DNA of 39,624 bases from NCBI GenBank assembly GCA_030535605.1, contig JAUNRQ010000022.1, positions 1-39,624 of the forward strand, written 5' to 3'. Positions 1 through 8,702 of the stretch are shown here, piece after piece. The position numbers and the translations under genes were made by a program. Every line of letters starts with the position of its first letter. Positions within the stretch are counted from its first letter, which is position 1. The DNA comes from Pseudoxanthomonas suwonensis (lineage in GTDB: Bacteria > Pseudomonadota > Gammaproteobacteria > Xanthomonadales > Xanthomonadaceae). Under the pieces are notes generated by a model that was not told the DNA's origin, searched no databases, and was given only the letters and a program-made list of their open reading frames with translations.

Positions 1-40
1 TGGCCGCCTTCTTGCGGGCCGGGGTCTTGCGCGTTGCCAT
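1..40 (-). CDS. N-terminus of an unidentified Lys/Arg/Ala-rich protein (partial)
   Basis: Only the first 13 codons lie in the window; the rest is beyond the left edge. The visible residues are MATRKTPARKKAA, a basic and alanine-rich start of the kind seen in histone-like or AlgP-like tails and in many other Xanthomonad proteins, so no function can be given. The start is well supported: an AAGGAG ribosome site lies seven bases upstream of the ATG on the minus strand. The gene would be read leftward, in the same direction as the rhomboid gene behind it. Confidence 0.6.
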   Translation of the reverse strand, partial: MATRKTPARKKAA

Positions 41-103
41 GGATTGCTCCTTTGCAGGGGACGCATCTTTCTTACCACGGTTGAGCGGCAGACCAGGTGA
101 GGG

Positions 104-724
104 TCAGAGGAAGGACGGGCTGCCCAATTGCTCCAGGAAGTGCGAGCCGACACGCGGCGACATCAGCAGCGTGAACAACACCCCGTAGATCGCACCGGCC
201 AGATGCGCGCCATGATTGATGCGGTCGCCGCCACGGCGATCCATCCAGAACGAATAGCCGACATACAGCACGGCAAACACGATCGCGGGCACCGGCACGA
301 AGAACACGAAGATCAACGACCACGGCGCGAACAGGATGTAGCCGAACAGTACGGCCGCCACCGCGCCGGACGCCCCAAGGCTGCGGAAACCCGGGTCATC
401 GCGGTGACGCAACCAGCTCGGCAGGATCGCCACCACCAGCGCCGACAGATAGAAGCCGAGGAACCCCAACGGGCCGATGATGGCGCTGAACACCGGCTCG
501 ACCGCCGTGCCGAAGAAATACAGCGTGATCATGTTGAACAGCAGGTGCATGCCATCGGCGTGGATGAATCCGTGCCCGAGGAAACGGTCGTACTGACGCT
601 GCCGCCGGATCGCCGGAGGCCAGAACATCAATCGATCCATCAAGCGACGATTGCCGAAGGCCTGCCATGACACCAGCACGGTGATGCCCAGCAGCATCCA
701 GGTGACCCAGGGCGTGCCGCTCAT
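104..724 (-). CDS. Rhomboid family intramembrane serine protease
   Basis: This 206-residue polytopic membrane protein is predicted to cut transmembrane substrates within the bilayer. The rhomboid signature is clear: HxxxxHLLFN at about residues 55-64 in the second helix, the catalytic serine in GASG (Ser119), and the partner histidine in HGAHLAGAIYG (His174). Several hydrophobic segments surround these motifs, as expected for a core rhomboid of six helices. I chose the ATG at 724 because AGGGGA stands about seven bases before it; the open frame continues further upstream but that part has no membrane or rhomboid character. It is divergent from the M14 peptidase gene. Natural substrates cannot be inferred. 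Confidence 0.9.
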   Translation of the reverse strand: MSGTPWVTWMLLGITVLVSWQAFGNRRLMDRLMFWPPAIRRQRQYDRFLGHGFIHADGMHLLFNMITLYFFGTAVEPVFSAIIGPLGFLGFYLSALVVAILPSWLRHRDDPGFRSLGASGAVAAVLFGYILFAPWSLIFVFFVPVPAIVFAVLYVGYSFWMDRRGGDRINHGAHLAGAIYGVLFTLLMSPRVGSHFLEQLGSPSFL

Positions 725-857
725 GGACGGTTCCCCTGCGGTGTCGAGTGGTGGTCCATCTGCGGCTCCGGATGACTGACCGCACCAGTGTAGCGGGCAC
801 GCTGCGCCTGTCGGCTCCGCCTGTCCTACCATTGGCCGGGTTGCCCGCAGGAGCCCG

Positions 858-2639
858 ATGCCCATGCCCACTTCCCGCCTGTTCGCCTGCGCCTTGGCTG
901 CCGCACTGGCCACGACTGCCGTCCCCGCCCATGCCGACGACTCGCTGCACACCGAAGCCGAACGCAGCGGCTTTGCGATCACCGGCCGCTACGCCGAAGT
1001 CGAGCGTCTTTGCGATGCCTTCCAGCAGGCCTACCCGCGTGCGGTGCGCTGCTTCCAGTTCGGCACCACGCCGCAGGGTCTCCCGATGAAGGCGATGGCG
1101 GTGTCCACGTCCGGCGCGCTCACGCCCGGGGCGGCGAAGCAACGCGGGCTACCCGTGGTGCTGGCGCAGGGCGGCATCCACGCAGGCGAGATCGACGGCA
1201 AGGACGCGGTGTTCTGGATGCTGCGCGAATGGCTGGGCGGACACGCACCGGCCGGGGTACTCGAGGCGCAGGTGCTGCTGTTCGTGCCGGTGTTCAACGT
1301 CGATGGCCACGAGAACTTCCGCGCCTGGCACCGCCCCAACCAGCGCGGACCGGAGCAGATGGGCTTCCGCGCCACTGCGCAGCGTTACAACCTCAACCGC
1401 GATTACGTGAAGGCCGACAGCCCGGAAATGGTGGCGATGCTGGGCCTGATCGATCAGTGGGATCCCCTGCTGCTGCTTGACCTGCACGCCACCAATGGCG
1501 CCCAGTTCCAGCACGACATTTCCATCACCGGCGAACCCATGCACGCCGGGGTGATGCAGCCGGCCGGGCGCGCGTTGAGGGACGGCATCATTGCCGGACT
1601 CAAGGCCGACGGCCACCTGCCGGTGGACTTCTATCCGAGCTTCGTGGAAAGCGACAACCCGGCCTCAGGGTTCGCGGAAGGCGTGATGCTGCCGCGTTTC
1701 TCCACCAGCTACCTGCAGGTGCGCCAGCGCATCGGCATCCTCGTGGAAACCCATTCCTGGCGCCCCTACCCGCAGCGGGTGCAGTCCACGCGGCGCACCG
1801 TCGAACACGCCCTGCGGCTGGTCGCCGACAACGCGTCGTCGTGGCTGGCACTGGCCGCCGATGCCGACCGCCAAGCCGCCGGCATCGGCGGCCGGGACGT
1901 GACCATGACCTGGAAGGTCGTGGATGAACCGGCCACCATCGATTTCCTCGGTTACGCCTACACGGTCGAACCGTCGGAGATTTCCGGCGGCTCGATGATC
2001 CGCTACGACGAGACCACCCCGCAGGTCTGGAAGGTCCCGCTGCGCAACAAGGTCACGCCCGATCTGGTACTGCCTGCCCCCGCGGCCGGCTATGTCGTGC
2101 CGGCGGCGTGGGCCGACGTGATCCGGCCGAAGCTGCAGGCCCACGGCATCGAACACCGAACCGTCGGTCGCGTCGTGGCCGGGCAGCCGGCGCGCTCCTG
2201 GGTGGCGAGCGACATCCGCTTCGCACCGGCAACCCTGGAAGGCCACCAGCGACTGAGTGCCAATGGCGAGTGGCAGGGCACGCGGGTCGACATCGCTGCA
2301 GGCGATGTGTTCGTGCCGATCGCCCAGCCCCGTTCCTGGCTGCTCATGCACCTGCTGGAACCGCAGTCACCCGACTCGCTGGCGGCATGGGGCTTCATGA
2401 ACACCGCGTTCGAACGCAAGGAATACATGGAGGCCTACGTGACCGAGTCGGAGGCCCGCCGGATGCTGCAGGACGATGCTGCGCTGAAGGCCCGGTTCGA
2501 GGCCAGGCTGCGCGACGACCCGGAATTCGCCGCCAGCCCGCGCACGCGGCTGGACTTCTTCTACCGCAATCACCCCGCCTGGGATCACGGCTTCGGCCGC
2601 TATCCGGTTCTGCAGGTCGATCACGTGCCGGGCGGCTGA
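858..2639 (+). CDS. Exported M14 family zinc carboxypeptidase
   Basis: This 593-residue protein begins with a signal peptide ending near AHA-D (about residue 27), so it should be exported to the periplasm or beyond. The M14 zinc site is visible as HAGEIDG, with His and Glu near residues 108 and 111, followed by the third ligand in DLHAT near residue 210. The likely catalytic glutamate lies in GILVETHS near residue 297. The C-terminal 250 residues contain no second catalytic domain that I recognise. An AGGAG lies just upstream of two in-frame ATGs (858 and 864); either could be used. The neighbouring genes do not indicate a pathway, so general peptide breakdown is the likely role. Confidence 0.9.
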   Translation: MPMPTSRLFACALAAALATTAVPAHADDSLHTEAERSGFAITGRYAEVERLCDAFQQAYPRAVRCFQFGTTPQGLPMKAMAVSTSGALTPGAAKQRGLPVVLAQGGIHAGEIDGKDAVFWMLREWLGGHAPAGVLEAQVLLFVPVFNVDGHENFRAWHRPNQRGPEQMGFRATAQRYNLNRDYVKADSPEMVAMLGLIDQWDPLLLLDLHATNGAQFQHDISITGEPMHAGVMQPAGRALRDGIIAGLKADGHLPVDFYPSFVESDNPASGFAEGVMLPRFSTSYLQVRQRIGILVETHSWRPYPQRVQSTRRTVEHALRLVADNASSWLALAADADRQAAGIGGRDVTMTWKVVDEPATIDFLGYAYTVEPSEISGGSMIRYDETTPQVWKVPLRNKVTPDLVLPAPAAGYVVPAAWADVIRPKLQAHGIEHRTVGRVVAGQPARSWVASDIRFAPATLEGHQRLSANGEWQGTRVDIAAGDVFVPIAQPRSWLLMHLLEPQSPDSLAAWGFMNTAFERKEYMEAYVTESEARRMLQDDAALKARFEARLRDDPEFAASPRTRLDFFYRNHPAWDHGFGRYPVLQVDHVPGG

Positions 2640-2657
2640 CAAGCGGACGGCCGCGTC

Positions 2658-3269
2658 TCAACCGGGTTTTCGCGCCTCGTACTTCCAGTTGCGGCGCTTT
2701 CCCTCGGCCAGCCACTGGATCGTCTGTGCAAGGCGTCGGGCGCGGGTGTCCTCACGCTTGGCCTCGGTGATCCATTCAATGTAGTCGCGCCGGGCGCTGG
2801 GCGGAAAGGAGTCGAACGCCGCACGTGCCTTCGCATTGCCCTGCAAGGCCGCGGCCAGCTCGGCCGGAACCGCCGGTGCCGCCGCGCCTTGCGGGCGGTG
2901 TTGGCCTGCGGCGCGGGCAGGCGCGGTGTCGGCCAGTGCCAGCGCCTTGCGGAGGTCGGCCTGCATGCCACGCTTGCCGGGAAGGTCCTTCACCGTCGCC
3001 ATGCGGCCGTAGCTGCCCATGCCGTCTCGCTCGACGTCCGCACCCATGACCTCCGCGTGGCGCCAGTAGCCGAATGACACATGCTGCTTGAACGCGGCCA
3101 TGGTGCAGAAGATGGCCCCACCGTGCAGAAACGCGGGCATGCCCCATTTGATGGCTTCCACGACGTCCGGACAGTTCCGATGAACCCGTTCGCGCAGTTC
3201 CGCCAGCAACGGCTGCGCGAACTCGGCGGCACCGGCGATATAGGCATCGACACGCGGGTCACGGGTCAT
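2658..3269 (-). CDS. YdeI/OmpD-associated family protein with DUF1801 domain
   Basis: This is a cytoplasmic protein of 203 residues. The N-terminal half is a DUF1801 (YdhG-like) domain, recognisable from DVVEAIKWGMPAF followed by a short beta region with HVSFGYW. The C-terminal half carries the YdeI/OmdA pattern, PAELAAALQ...ARAAFDSFPPSARRDYIEWI...AKREDTRARRL. The combination is common in soil and water bacteria, but its biochemical role is not established. The ATG at 3269 has GAGAAACC in front of it; a GTG 18 bases further upstream is possible but has no ribosome site. It converges on the M14 gene with only 18 bp between the stop codons. Confidence 0.8.
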   Translation of the reverse strand: MTRDPRVDAYIAGAAEFAQPLLAELRERVHRNCPDVVEAIKWGMPAFLHGGAIFCTMAAFKQHVSFGYWRHAEVMGADVERDGMGSYGRMATVKDLPGKRGMQADLRKALALADTAPARAAGQHRPQGAAAPAVPAELAAALQGNAKARAAFDSFPPSARRDYIEWITEAKREDTRARRLAQTIQWLAEGKRRNWKYEARKPG

Positions 3270-3344
3270 GCGGTTTCTCACGGACACGAGCCAGTGGCGA
3301 CTGTAGCGGGTGCCGGCTTCGCGTTGTCGATGGCCGGCGTGCGG

Positions 3345-4025
3345 TTACCAACGGTTGTTGTAGCCCGACTGCACCTGGATGCGTTCGGCGATCCAGCCAC
3401 CGGCCACCTGGCGCATCTCGATGCGCAGCACGTCACCGGCACGCAGCTGGTCGACGCGCACGAAGCGGCCACGATCCTCGACCCGGGTACGCTCGTCGAA
3501 GCGCACCTGCTGCTGCGGCCCGGAGTAGCCGCCGCGAGTGACACTGAGGGTACGGGTGCGGGTATCGATGTGGCGCAGCGAACCTTCCAGCACGTTCAAC
3601 TGGCCGACGCCCCCATACGGCGGTTGCTGGCCATACCCGCCCTGACGCACGTCACGCAGCACCTCGATGTGGCTGGCCTGGAAGCGGCCGCTCCATTGCT
3701 CGCCGTGCACGCGCACCACGTCCCCGCGCTCGAGGCCCTGCGGTGACAGCTCGCGCCCTTGGTACACCAGCCGGGTGCGTTGGTCGTAGTAGACCTCCGC
3801 GCGCTGACCTCCATAACCGCGCCCGTCGGCAAGCATGAATCGGCCGTTGCCGTGGTCGGTATCCAGCACCTCGCCTTCCACCTGCTGGCTGCGGGAGGAC
3901 GGATAGCCACCCGAAGGGTAGCCGCTGCCCGGATAGCCGGTACCGGGCAGCCCTGTGACGCAGCCGGCAAGCAGCAGCGCACAGGCGAGGGCGAACAACA
4001 GGGAGAGAGATGTCTTCAAGCGCAT
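3345..4025 (-). CDS. Lipoprotein with two tandem beta-rich (DUF5666-like) repeats
   Basis: The 226-residue product has a lipoprotein signal (LLLAGC, Cys near residue 21), so it should be lipid-anchored in the envelope. A short Gly-Tyr-Pro-rich linker follows the anchor (GYPGSGYPSGGYPSS). The remainder reads as two copies of a domain of about 80 residues; each starts with VEGEV or LEGSL, contains a (Y/F)D(Q/E)RTR(L/V) segment, then (L/G)xxGDVxR and ends in a WxxxRIxV-type strand. This resembles OB-like DUF5666 domains, but that assignment is from memory. The ATG at 4025 was preferred over a GTG nine bases upstream. Function unknown. Confidence 0.75.
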   Translation of the reverse strand: MRLKTSLSLLFALACALLLAGCVTGLPGTGYPGSGYPSGGYPSSRSQQVEGEVLDTDHGNGRFMLADGRGYGGQRAEVYYDQRTRLVYQGRELSPQGLERGDVVRVHGEQWSGRFQASHIEVLRDVRQGGYGQQPPYGGVGQLNVLEGSLRHIDTRTRTLSVTRGGYSGPQQQVRFDERTRVEDRGRFVRVDQLRAGDVLRIEMRQVAGGWIAERIQVQSGYNNRW

Positions 4026-4326
4026 GACGACCACCCGCAGTGGATTGTTGCCAACGACTATCCCGCGGCCGGCGTGAATGCTTCGCGAGTCGGGGCCGGT
4101 GCCCGATGACCCGCTTGGCCGGCGTTCAGTCTTGCGCCGAACGGCGACCGCCCTGCACGTGCTGCCGGCACGCCTGGGCGACGACGCACATCAGGCACCG
4201 GACGACGCCAACGGTTCGCTGCAAGGGAGGCAACACACGTTCGCGCTGCACCCGCACTGTTTCGAGTATCCGGATTGGCCGATTGCCGCGGCCCATCGAG
4301 TGGGCGACGCCCGTGGCTCCACCTGC
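4026..4326. other. Intergenic stretch without recognisable gene
   Basis: About 300 bases lie between the start of the lipoprotein gene and the end of selO, both on the minus strand. Open frames that cross it are continuations of antisense frames and show no family resemblance. I see no tRNA, terminator with a T-run, or repeat here. Confidence 0.5.
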
Positions 4327-5919
4327 TCAGGAACTGCAGGACAACATCGAACATCCCGGTGCGTCGCGTGCCCAGTCGGGTCGCCGCGTCACCAGTTCGG
4401 GATGTGCTGGCGGATCGTCGTACGGCCGGCGCAACGCCTGCAGCAGCGTACCGATGCCGTCCGGATCACCGGCCTCGGCCCGGTCGATGACCTTCTGCAC
4501 CAGCCAGTTGCGCGGAATCACCACCGGATTGGCCGCGCGCATGCACGCCTGGCGATCCGCTTCGTCGAAATCGTCATCCGCCACGCGCGCGCGATAGCGC
4601 GCCAGCCACGCATCCAGATGCGGCGCTTCAGCATCGCGCCGGGCGGCGTCATGGAACACCTCCGAGAACACGGACGGCGACAACTCCGACGCTGGCAGAC
4701 TGCCCAGCGCGCGGAACAGCAGCGTCATGTCCACCGATGCGGCCTGCATCCAGTCCTGCAACTGCGCCATCAGTTCGCGGTCACCGGCGCGCAGCGACGA
4801 CAAGCCCAGCTTGGCGGCAATGTCGCGCTGCTCGCAGGTCCGGTAATGCGTCGCGTACGCGTCCAGCCCGGCCTGCAGCGGCGCCGCATCACCTTCGAAC
4901 AGCGGTGCCAGCGCCTGCGCCAGCCGCCCGAGGTTCCAGTGCGCCACCCGCGGTTGCCATTGGTAGCGATAGCGACGCCCCGGCAGGTCGGTGGTGTTGG
5001 GCGTGAAGTCGGGATCGTAGTCATCCAGCCAGCCGTAGGGGCCGTAGTCGATGGTCAGTCCGAGGATCGACATGTTGTCGGTGTTCATCACGCCATGGAC
5101 GAAGCCGACCCGCATCCAGTGCGCGACCATCTCCGCGGTGCGCAGGGCCACCTCACGGAACCATGCGCCGTGGAGCGCCTTGCCGCTGCCGGACAGGTGG
5201 GGAAAGTCCCGGCGGATGCAGAAGTCGGCCAGTTGCTGCAGCAAACGGTATTCACCCCGCGCGGCCGGCAGTTCGAAGTGACCGAAGCGGATGAACCCCG
5301 GCGCGGCGCGGCAGACGATGGCACCGGGCTCGGGACGCGGATGCCCGTCGTAGAACATGTCGCGAACCACCTGCTCGCCTGTGCCGATGAGCGACAGCGC
5401 ACGGGTGGTCGGCACCCCAAGATGGTGCATGGCTTCGGAGCACAGGAATTCACGGATCGACGAACGCAGCACCGCGCGCCCGTCGGCGCCGCGCGAATAC
5501 GGTGTGCTGCCGGCACCTTTCAACTGCAGTTCCCAGCGCTTGCCCGACGCGGCTTGCACCTCGCCCAGCGAAATGGCCCGCCCATCGCCGAGTTGACCGG
5601 CCCAATGGCCGAACTGGTGACCACCATAGTTGCTGGCGAATGGCTGCATGCCCGGCAACAGCGCATTGCCCGCCAACACCTGTTTGAACGCTTCACCGTG
5701 GACGTCGGTCGCATCCAGTGCCAGCTCCGCCGCCATCTCCGGCGAATGCGCCAGCAGGACCGGCGCACGCACCGGGTCGGGATCGACTGCCGACCACAGC
5801 GCACCGTGCACCTGCCGCAACCGCGGGCCGCTTTCGGCGTCGCCGGGCAAATCACGAACGAAGGCGTTGTCGAACTGCAGGCGACGCAGGCCGGCGGTCA
5901 GTGGCAGGTCAGGCTTCAT
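4327..5919 (-). CDS. selO: Protein adenylyltransferase SelO (YdiU family)
   Basis: SelO is a pseudokinase-fold enzyme that transfers AMP from ATP to Ser, Thr or Tyr residues of other proteins and is linked to redox stress. The 530-residue length matches the bacterial family. Visible landmarks are the nucleotide-binding region with ELQLKGAGSTPYSR, the GRAVLRSSIREFLCSEAMHHLG block, and the metal/catalytic region HGVMNTDNMSILGLTIDYGPYG. The protein ends in LSCSS, the usual bacterial ending where the human enzyme has selenocysteine in place of Cys. The start at 5919 (MKPDLPL) was chosen by the family; there is no strong ribosome site. It is divergent from the DUF411 lipoprotein gene. Confidence 0.93.
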   Translation of the reverse strand: MKPDLPLTAGLRRLQFDNAFVRDLPGDAESGPRLRQVHGALWSAVDPDPVRAPVLLAHSPEMAAELALDATDVHGEAFKQVLAGNALLPGMQPFASNYGGHQFGHWAGQLGDGRAISLGEVQAASGKRWELQLKGAGSTPYSRGADGRAVLRSSIREFLCSEAMHHLGVPTTRALSLIGTGEQVVRDMFYDGHPRPEPGAIVCRAAPGFIRFGHFELPAARGEYRLLQQLADFCIRRDFPHLSGSGKALHGAWFREVALRTAEMVAHWMRVGFVHGVMNTDNMSILGLTIDYGPYGWLDDYDPDFTPNTTDLPGRRYRYQWQPRVAHWNLGRLAQALAPLFEGDAAPLQAGLDAYATHYRTCEQRDIAAKLGLSSLRAGDRELMAQLQDWMQAASVDMTLLFRALGSLPASELSPSVFSEVFHDAARRDAEAPHLDAWLARYRARVADDDFDEADRQACMRAANPVVIPRNWLVQKVIDRAEAGDPDGIGTLLQALRRPYDDPPAHPELVTRRPDWARDAPGCSMLSCSS

Positions 5920-5990
5920 GCCTGCAACATGGGGGCATTGCCGCGCCTTCCAACGCCTGCGCGGCCCCACCATTCCTGCCGAGGTTCATC

Positions 5991-6581
5991 ATGCCGTCGA
6001 CATTCCCCACCGTGCCCGCGCTGCAGTCCATGGCCATTGCTGCGCTGCTGGCCGCCTGCTCCGATCCCGGCCATGCACCTGTGACCGAAGCCACCAGCGC
6101 CGCCATCCGCACCGACGCCCCTTCCGCCGTGCAAGAGGATGAACCCTCCACCGCCGTGTCCACCACGCAGCTGGCGGCAACGACAGCTCCGGCGCATCTG
6201 CCGACGATGACCGTGCACAAGACGCCCGCTTGCGGTTGCTGCACGCTGTGGGTCGAACGCATGCGTGCGGCCGGTTTCAGCGTCGAGGAGGTCGTCGAAG
6301 ACGATCTCGGCCCGATCAAGCAACGGCTCGGCGTGCCCTACGGCAAGGGGTCCTGTCATACCGCCGAAGTCGGCGGTTACCTGATCGAGGGACATGTCCC
6401 GGCCGACGATATCAAGCACCTGCTGGCCGAACGCCCCGCCGCTCGTGGCCTGGTGCTGCCCGGCATGCCGATGGGTTCACCGGGCATGGAACATCCGGAC
6501 GGTGTGGTTCAGCCCTACACGGTGGAACTGGTTCGCCACGACGGCAGCATCGAAGCGTTCTCGCAGCATGGACAGCCGTGA
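5991..6581 (+). CDS. DUF411 metal-binding lipoprotein
   Basis: The 196-residue protein carries a lipobox-like LLAAC (Cys23), then a spacer rich in Ala, Thr and Ser, then a DUF411 domain from about residue 73. That domain shows a CGCC cluster (Cys81, Cys83, Cys84) and a later SCHTAEVGGYLIEGHVP segment (Cys122, His123), which is the family pattern and suggests soft-metal binding, probably copper. DUF411 proteins often sit beside copper-resistance genes; here there are none in view, so a role in copper handling is only suggested by family. GAGG lies six bases before the ATG. The lipobox follows a hydrophobic stretch that lacks positive charges at the N-terminus, so lipidation is likely but not certain. 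Confidence 0.82.
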   Translation: MPSTFPTVPALQSMAIAALLAACSDPGHAPVTEATSAAIRTDAPSAVQEDEPSTAVSTTQLAATTAPAHLPTMTVHKTPACGCCTLWVERMRAAGFSVEEVVEDDLGPIKQRLGVPYGKGSCHTAEVGGYLIEGHVPADDIKHLLAERPAARGLVLPGMPMGSPGMEHPDGVVQPYTVELVRHDGSIEAFSQHGQP

Positions 6582-6749
6582 CCCAACCCTCCGTTCAGCG
6601 AAGGTCGCTCCGCCTCCACGCGATGGCAGGCCACCACAAATGCAGCGAGGCACGTTCCAGCCCACGAAAATCAAGGCGACCTCCACGCCACCCGCGTAAA
6701 CTTGCACAGCAGTCCGGTGTCGCCGGTCGCTGAACAACCGGAGCCCGCC

Positions 6750-8603
6750 GTGAACACCCCCGCCAACGCGTTTGCCGCCCTCGGCCTGCCCGAGCACCTG
6801 CTCAAGGCACTGGTCGACGTCGGCTACGAAACTCCCTCGCCCATCCAGGCCGAGACCATCCCGCCGCTGTTGGCCGGTCGCGACGTGCTGGGCATGGCCC
6901 AGACCGGCACCGGCAAGACCGCCGCGTTCGCCCTGCCGGCGCTGGCAACCTTCGATCCCGCGCGGAAAGCACCGCAAACCCTGGTGCTGTGCCCGACCCG
7001 CGAGTTGGCCATCCAGGTGGCCGAGGCGTTCCAGAAGTACGCCGCGCACATGCCCGGTTTCCAGGTGCTGCCGATCTATGGCGGCCAAGGCTACGGCCCG
7101 CAGTTGCATGCGCTGCGCCGAGGCGTGCAGGTGGTGGTGGGAACGCCGGGCCGGGTGATCGACCATCTCGAGCGTGGCTCGCTGGACCTGTCGCAGCTGA
7201 AGATGCTGGTGCTGGACGAGGCCGACGAGATGCTGCGCATGGGCTTCATCGACGATGTCGAAGCGGTGCTCAAGAAAACCCCGGAATCACGCCAGGTGGC
7301 ACTGTTTTCCGCCACCATGCCGCCGCAGATCAAGCGCATCGCCCAGACCTACCTGCGCGAGCCGGTGGAAGTGGCGATCAAGGCCACCACCACCACGGGC
7401 GAGAACATCCGCCAGCGCTACTGGCTGGTCAGTGGCCTGCACAAGCTCGATGCCATCACCCGCATTCTCGAAGCGGAACCGTTCGACGCGATGATCGTGT
7501 TCGCCCGCACAAAGCTGGGCACCGAGGAGCTGGCCGAAAAACTGTCCGCGCGCGGGATCGCCGCGGCCGCCATCAATGGCGACATGGACCAGAAGGCACG
7601 CGAACGCACCATCGCACGGCTCAAGAACGGCGAACTGGACGTGCTGGTGGCCACCGACGTGGCCGCGCGCGGGCTCGACGTGGAGCGCATCAGCCACGTG
7701 CTGAACTACGACATTCCCTACGACACCGAAAGCTACGTGCATCGCATCGGCCGCACCGGGCGCGCCGGACGCAGTGGCGAGGCGATCCTGTTCGTCACCC
7801 CGCGCGAGCGCGGGATGCTGCGCGCGATCGAACGCGCCACTCGCCAACCGATCGAACCGATGCAGTTGCCGACGGTGGAAACCGTCAATGCCCAGCGCGT
7901 TTCGCGCTTCCGTGATCGCATCGGTGCCGCGCTCGGCAGCGGCGAAACCGCGGCATTCCGCGATCTGCTGGAAGCTTACGAGCGCGAGCAGAACGTGCCG
8001 ATGGCCGACATCGCCGCCGCGCTGGCGCAGCTGCTGCAAGGCGAAACGCCGCTGTTGCTGGAAGAACGGCCCGAGCCGCCGGCACGCAGCTTCGACGAGC
8101 GCCGCGAACGTGCGCCGCGCGAGCGTGGCGAGGGCAACGAACGCGGTCCGCGCCCACCCAGGCCACCGCGCGCCGCCCCCGAAGCCGGCATGCAGACTTA
8201 CCGTCTGGACGTCGGCTACCGGCATGGCGTGAAGCCCGGCAACATCGTCGGCGCCATCGCCAACGAGGCCGAGCTGGAATCGCGCTACATCGGCCGCGTC
8301 GACATCCGCACCGACTATTCACTGGTCGACCTGCCCGACGGCATGCCGCCGGAACTGCTGGCGTTCATGAAGAAGGTGCGCGTGGCCGGTCAGCCCATGC
8401 AGTTGCGGCTGGCAACACCCGCGGACATCGCCGAGCAGGACGAGCGCGGGTCCGGCTTCGTTCGCAAGGCACGTTTCGGTGGAGCGCGCGAGGCTGATGG
8501 CGAGCGCCCGCGCAAGCATTTCGACAGGAAGCCGGGCGGGTTCAGGAAGCGTCCCGGGTTCGGCACGCGCAGTGGCAACCCCGGGCCGCGCAAGCCCGAT
8601 TGA
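6750..8603 (+). CDS. DEAD-box RNA helicase of the DeaD/CsdA type
   Basis: This 617-residue ATP-dependent RNA helicase probably acts in ribosome assembly and cold-time RNA remodelling, as CsdA does. Motifs run in order: Q motif around TPSPIQ, Walker A AQTGTGKT (about 50-57), PTRELAIQV, TPGRVID, DEAD (about 156-159), SAT, ARGLDV and HRIGRTGRAGRSG (about 331). After an Arg/Glu-rich spacer, an RNA-binding DbpA/CsdA-type domain starts near residue 480 (YRLDVGYRHGVKPGNIVGAI), and the tail is basic and glycine-rich. The GTG start is favoured because GGAG sits six bases before it; a TTG 48 bases upstream has no such signal. Length and the C-terminal domain favour DeaD over RhlE or SrmB. Confidence 0.93.
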   Translation: MNTPANAFAALGLPEHLLKALVDVGYETPSPIQAETIPPLLAGRDVLGMAQTGTGKTAAFALPALATFDPARKAPQTLVLCPTRELAIQVAEAFQKYAAHMPGFQVLPIYGGQGYGPQLHALRRGVQVVVGTPGRVIDHLERGSLDLSQLKMLVLDEADEMLRMGFIDDVEAVLKKTPESRQVALFSATMPPQIKRIAQTYLREPVEVAIKATTTTGENIRQRYWLVSGLHKLDAITRILEAEPFDAMIVFARTKLGTEELAEKLSARGIAAAAINGDMDQKARERTIARLKNGELDVLVATDVAARGLDVERISHVLNYDIPYDTESYVHRIGRTGRAGRSGEAILFVTPRERGMLRAIERATRQPIEPMQLPTVETVNAQRVSRFRDRIGAALGSGETAAFRDLLEAYEREQNVPMADIAAALAQLLQGETPLLLEERPEPPARSFDERRERAPRERGEGNERGPRPPRPPRAAPEAGMQTYRLDVGYRHGVKPGNIVGAIANEAELESRYIGRVDIRTDYSLVDLPDGMPPELLAFMKKVRVAGQPMQLRLATPADIAEQDERGSGFVRKARFGGAREADGERPRKHFDRKPGGFRKRPGFGTRSGNPGPRKPD

Positions 8604-8606
8604 CCA

Positions 8607-8628
8607 CGCGCCGCAGCCTGCGGACGCG
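8607..8628. terminator. Possible hairpin terminator between convergent genes
   Basis: Just after the helicase stop, CGCGCCGC can pair with GCGGACGCG around a five-base loop (AGCCT), giving eight pairs with one bulged A. No T-run follows, so it may only be a 3'-end stabilising hairpin. It lies between the convergent helicase and S9 peptidase genes. Confidence 0.3.
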
Positions 8629-8702
8629 CCCTGACGGCGCCTCCGGGCTGATGTCTTCACCTTGGATTGGTGAACGCATTTGCCCGGTGCGCGTTGCGGC
8701 TA

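Noticed and set aside
4078-6084. Open frame of 668 codons antisense to selO
   Set aside because: It mirrors selO, has a His/Arg/Gln-rich composition typical of antisense frames in GC-rich DNA, and shows no known motif.
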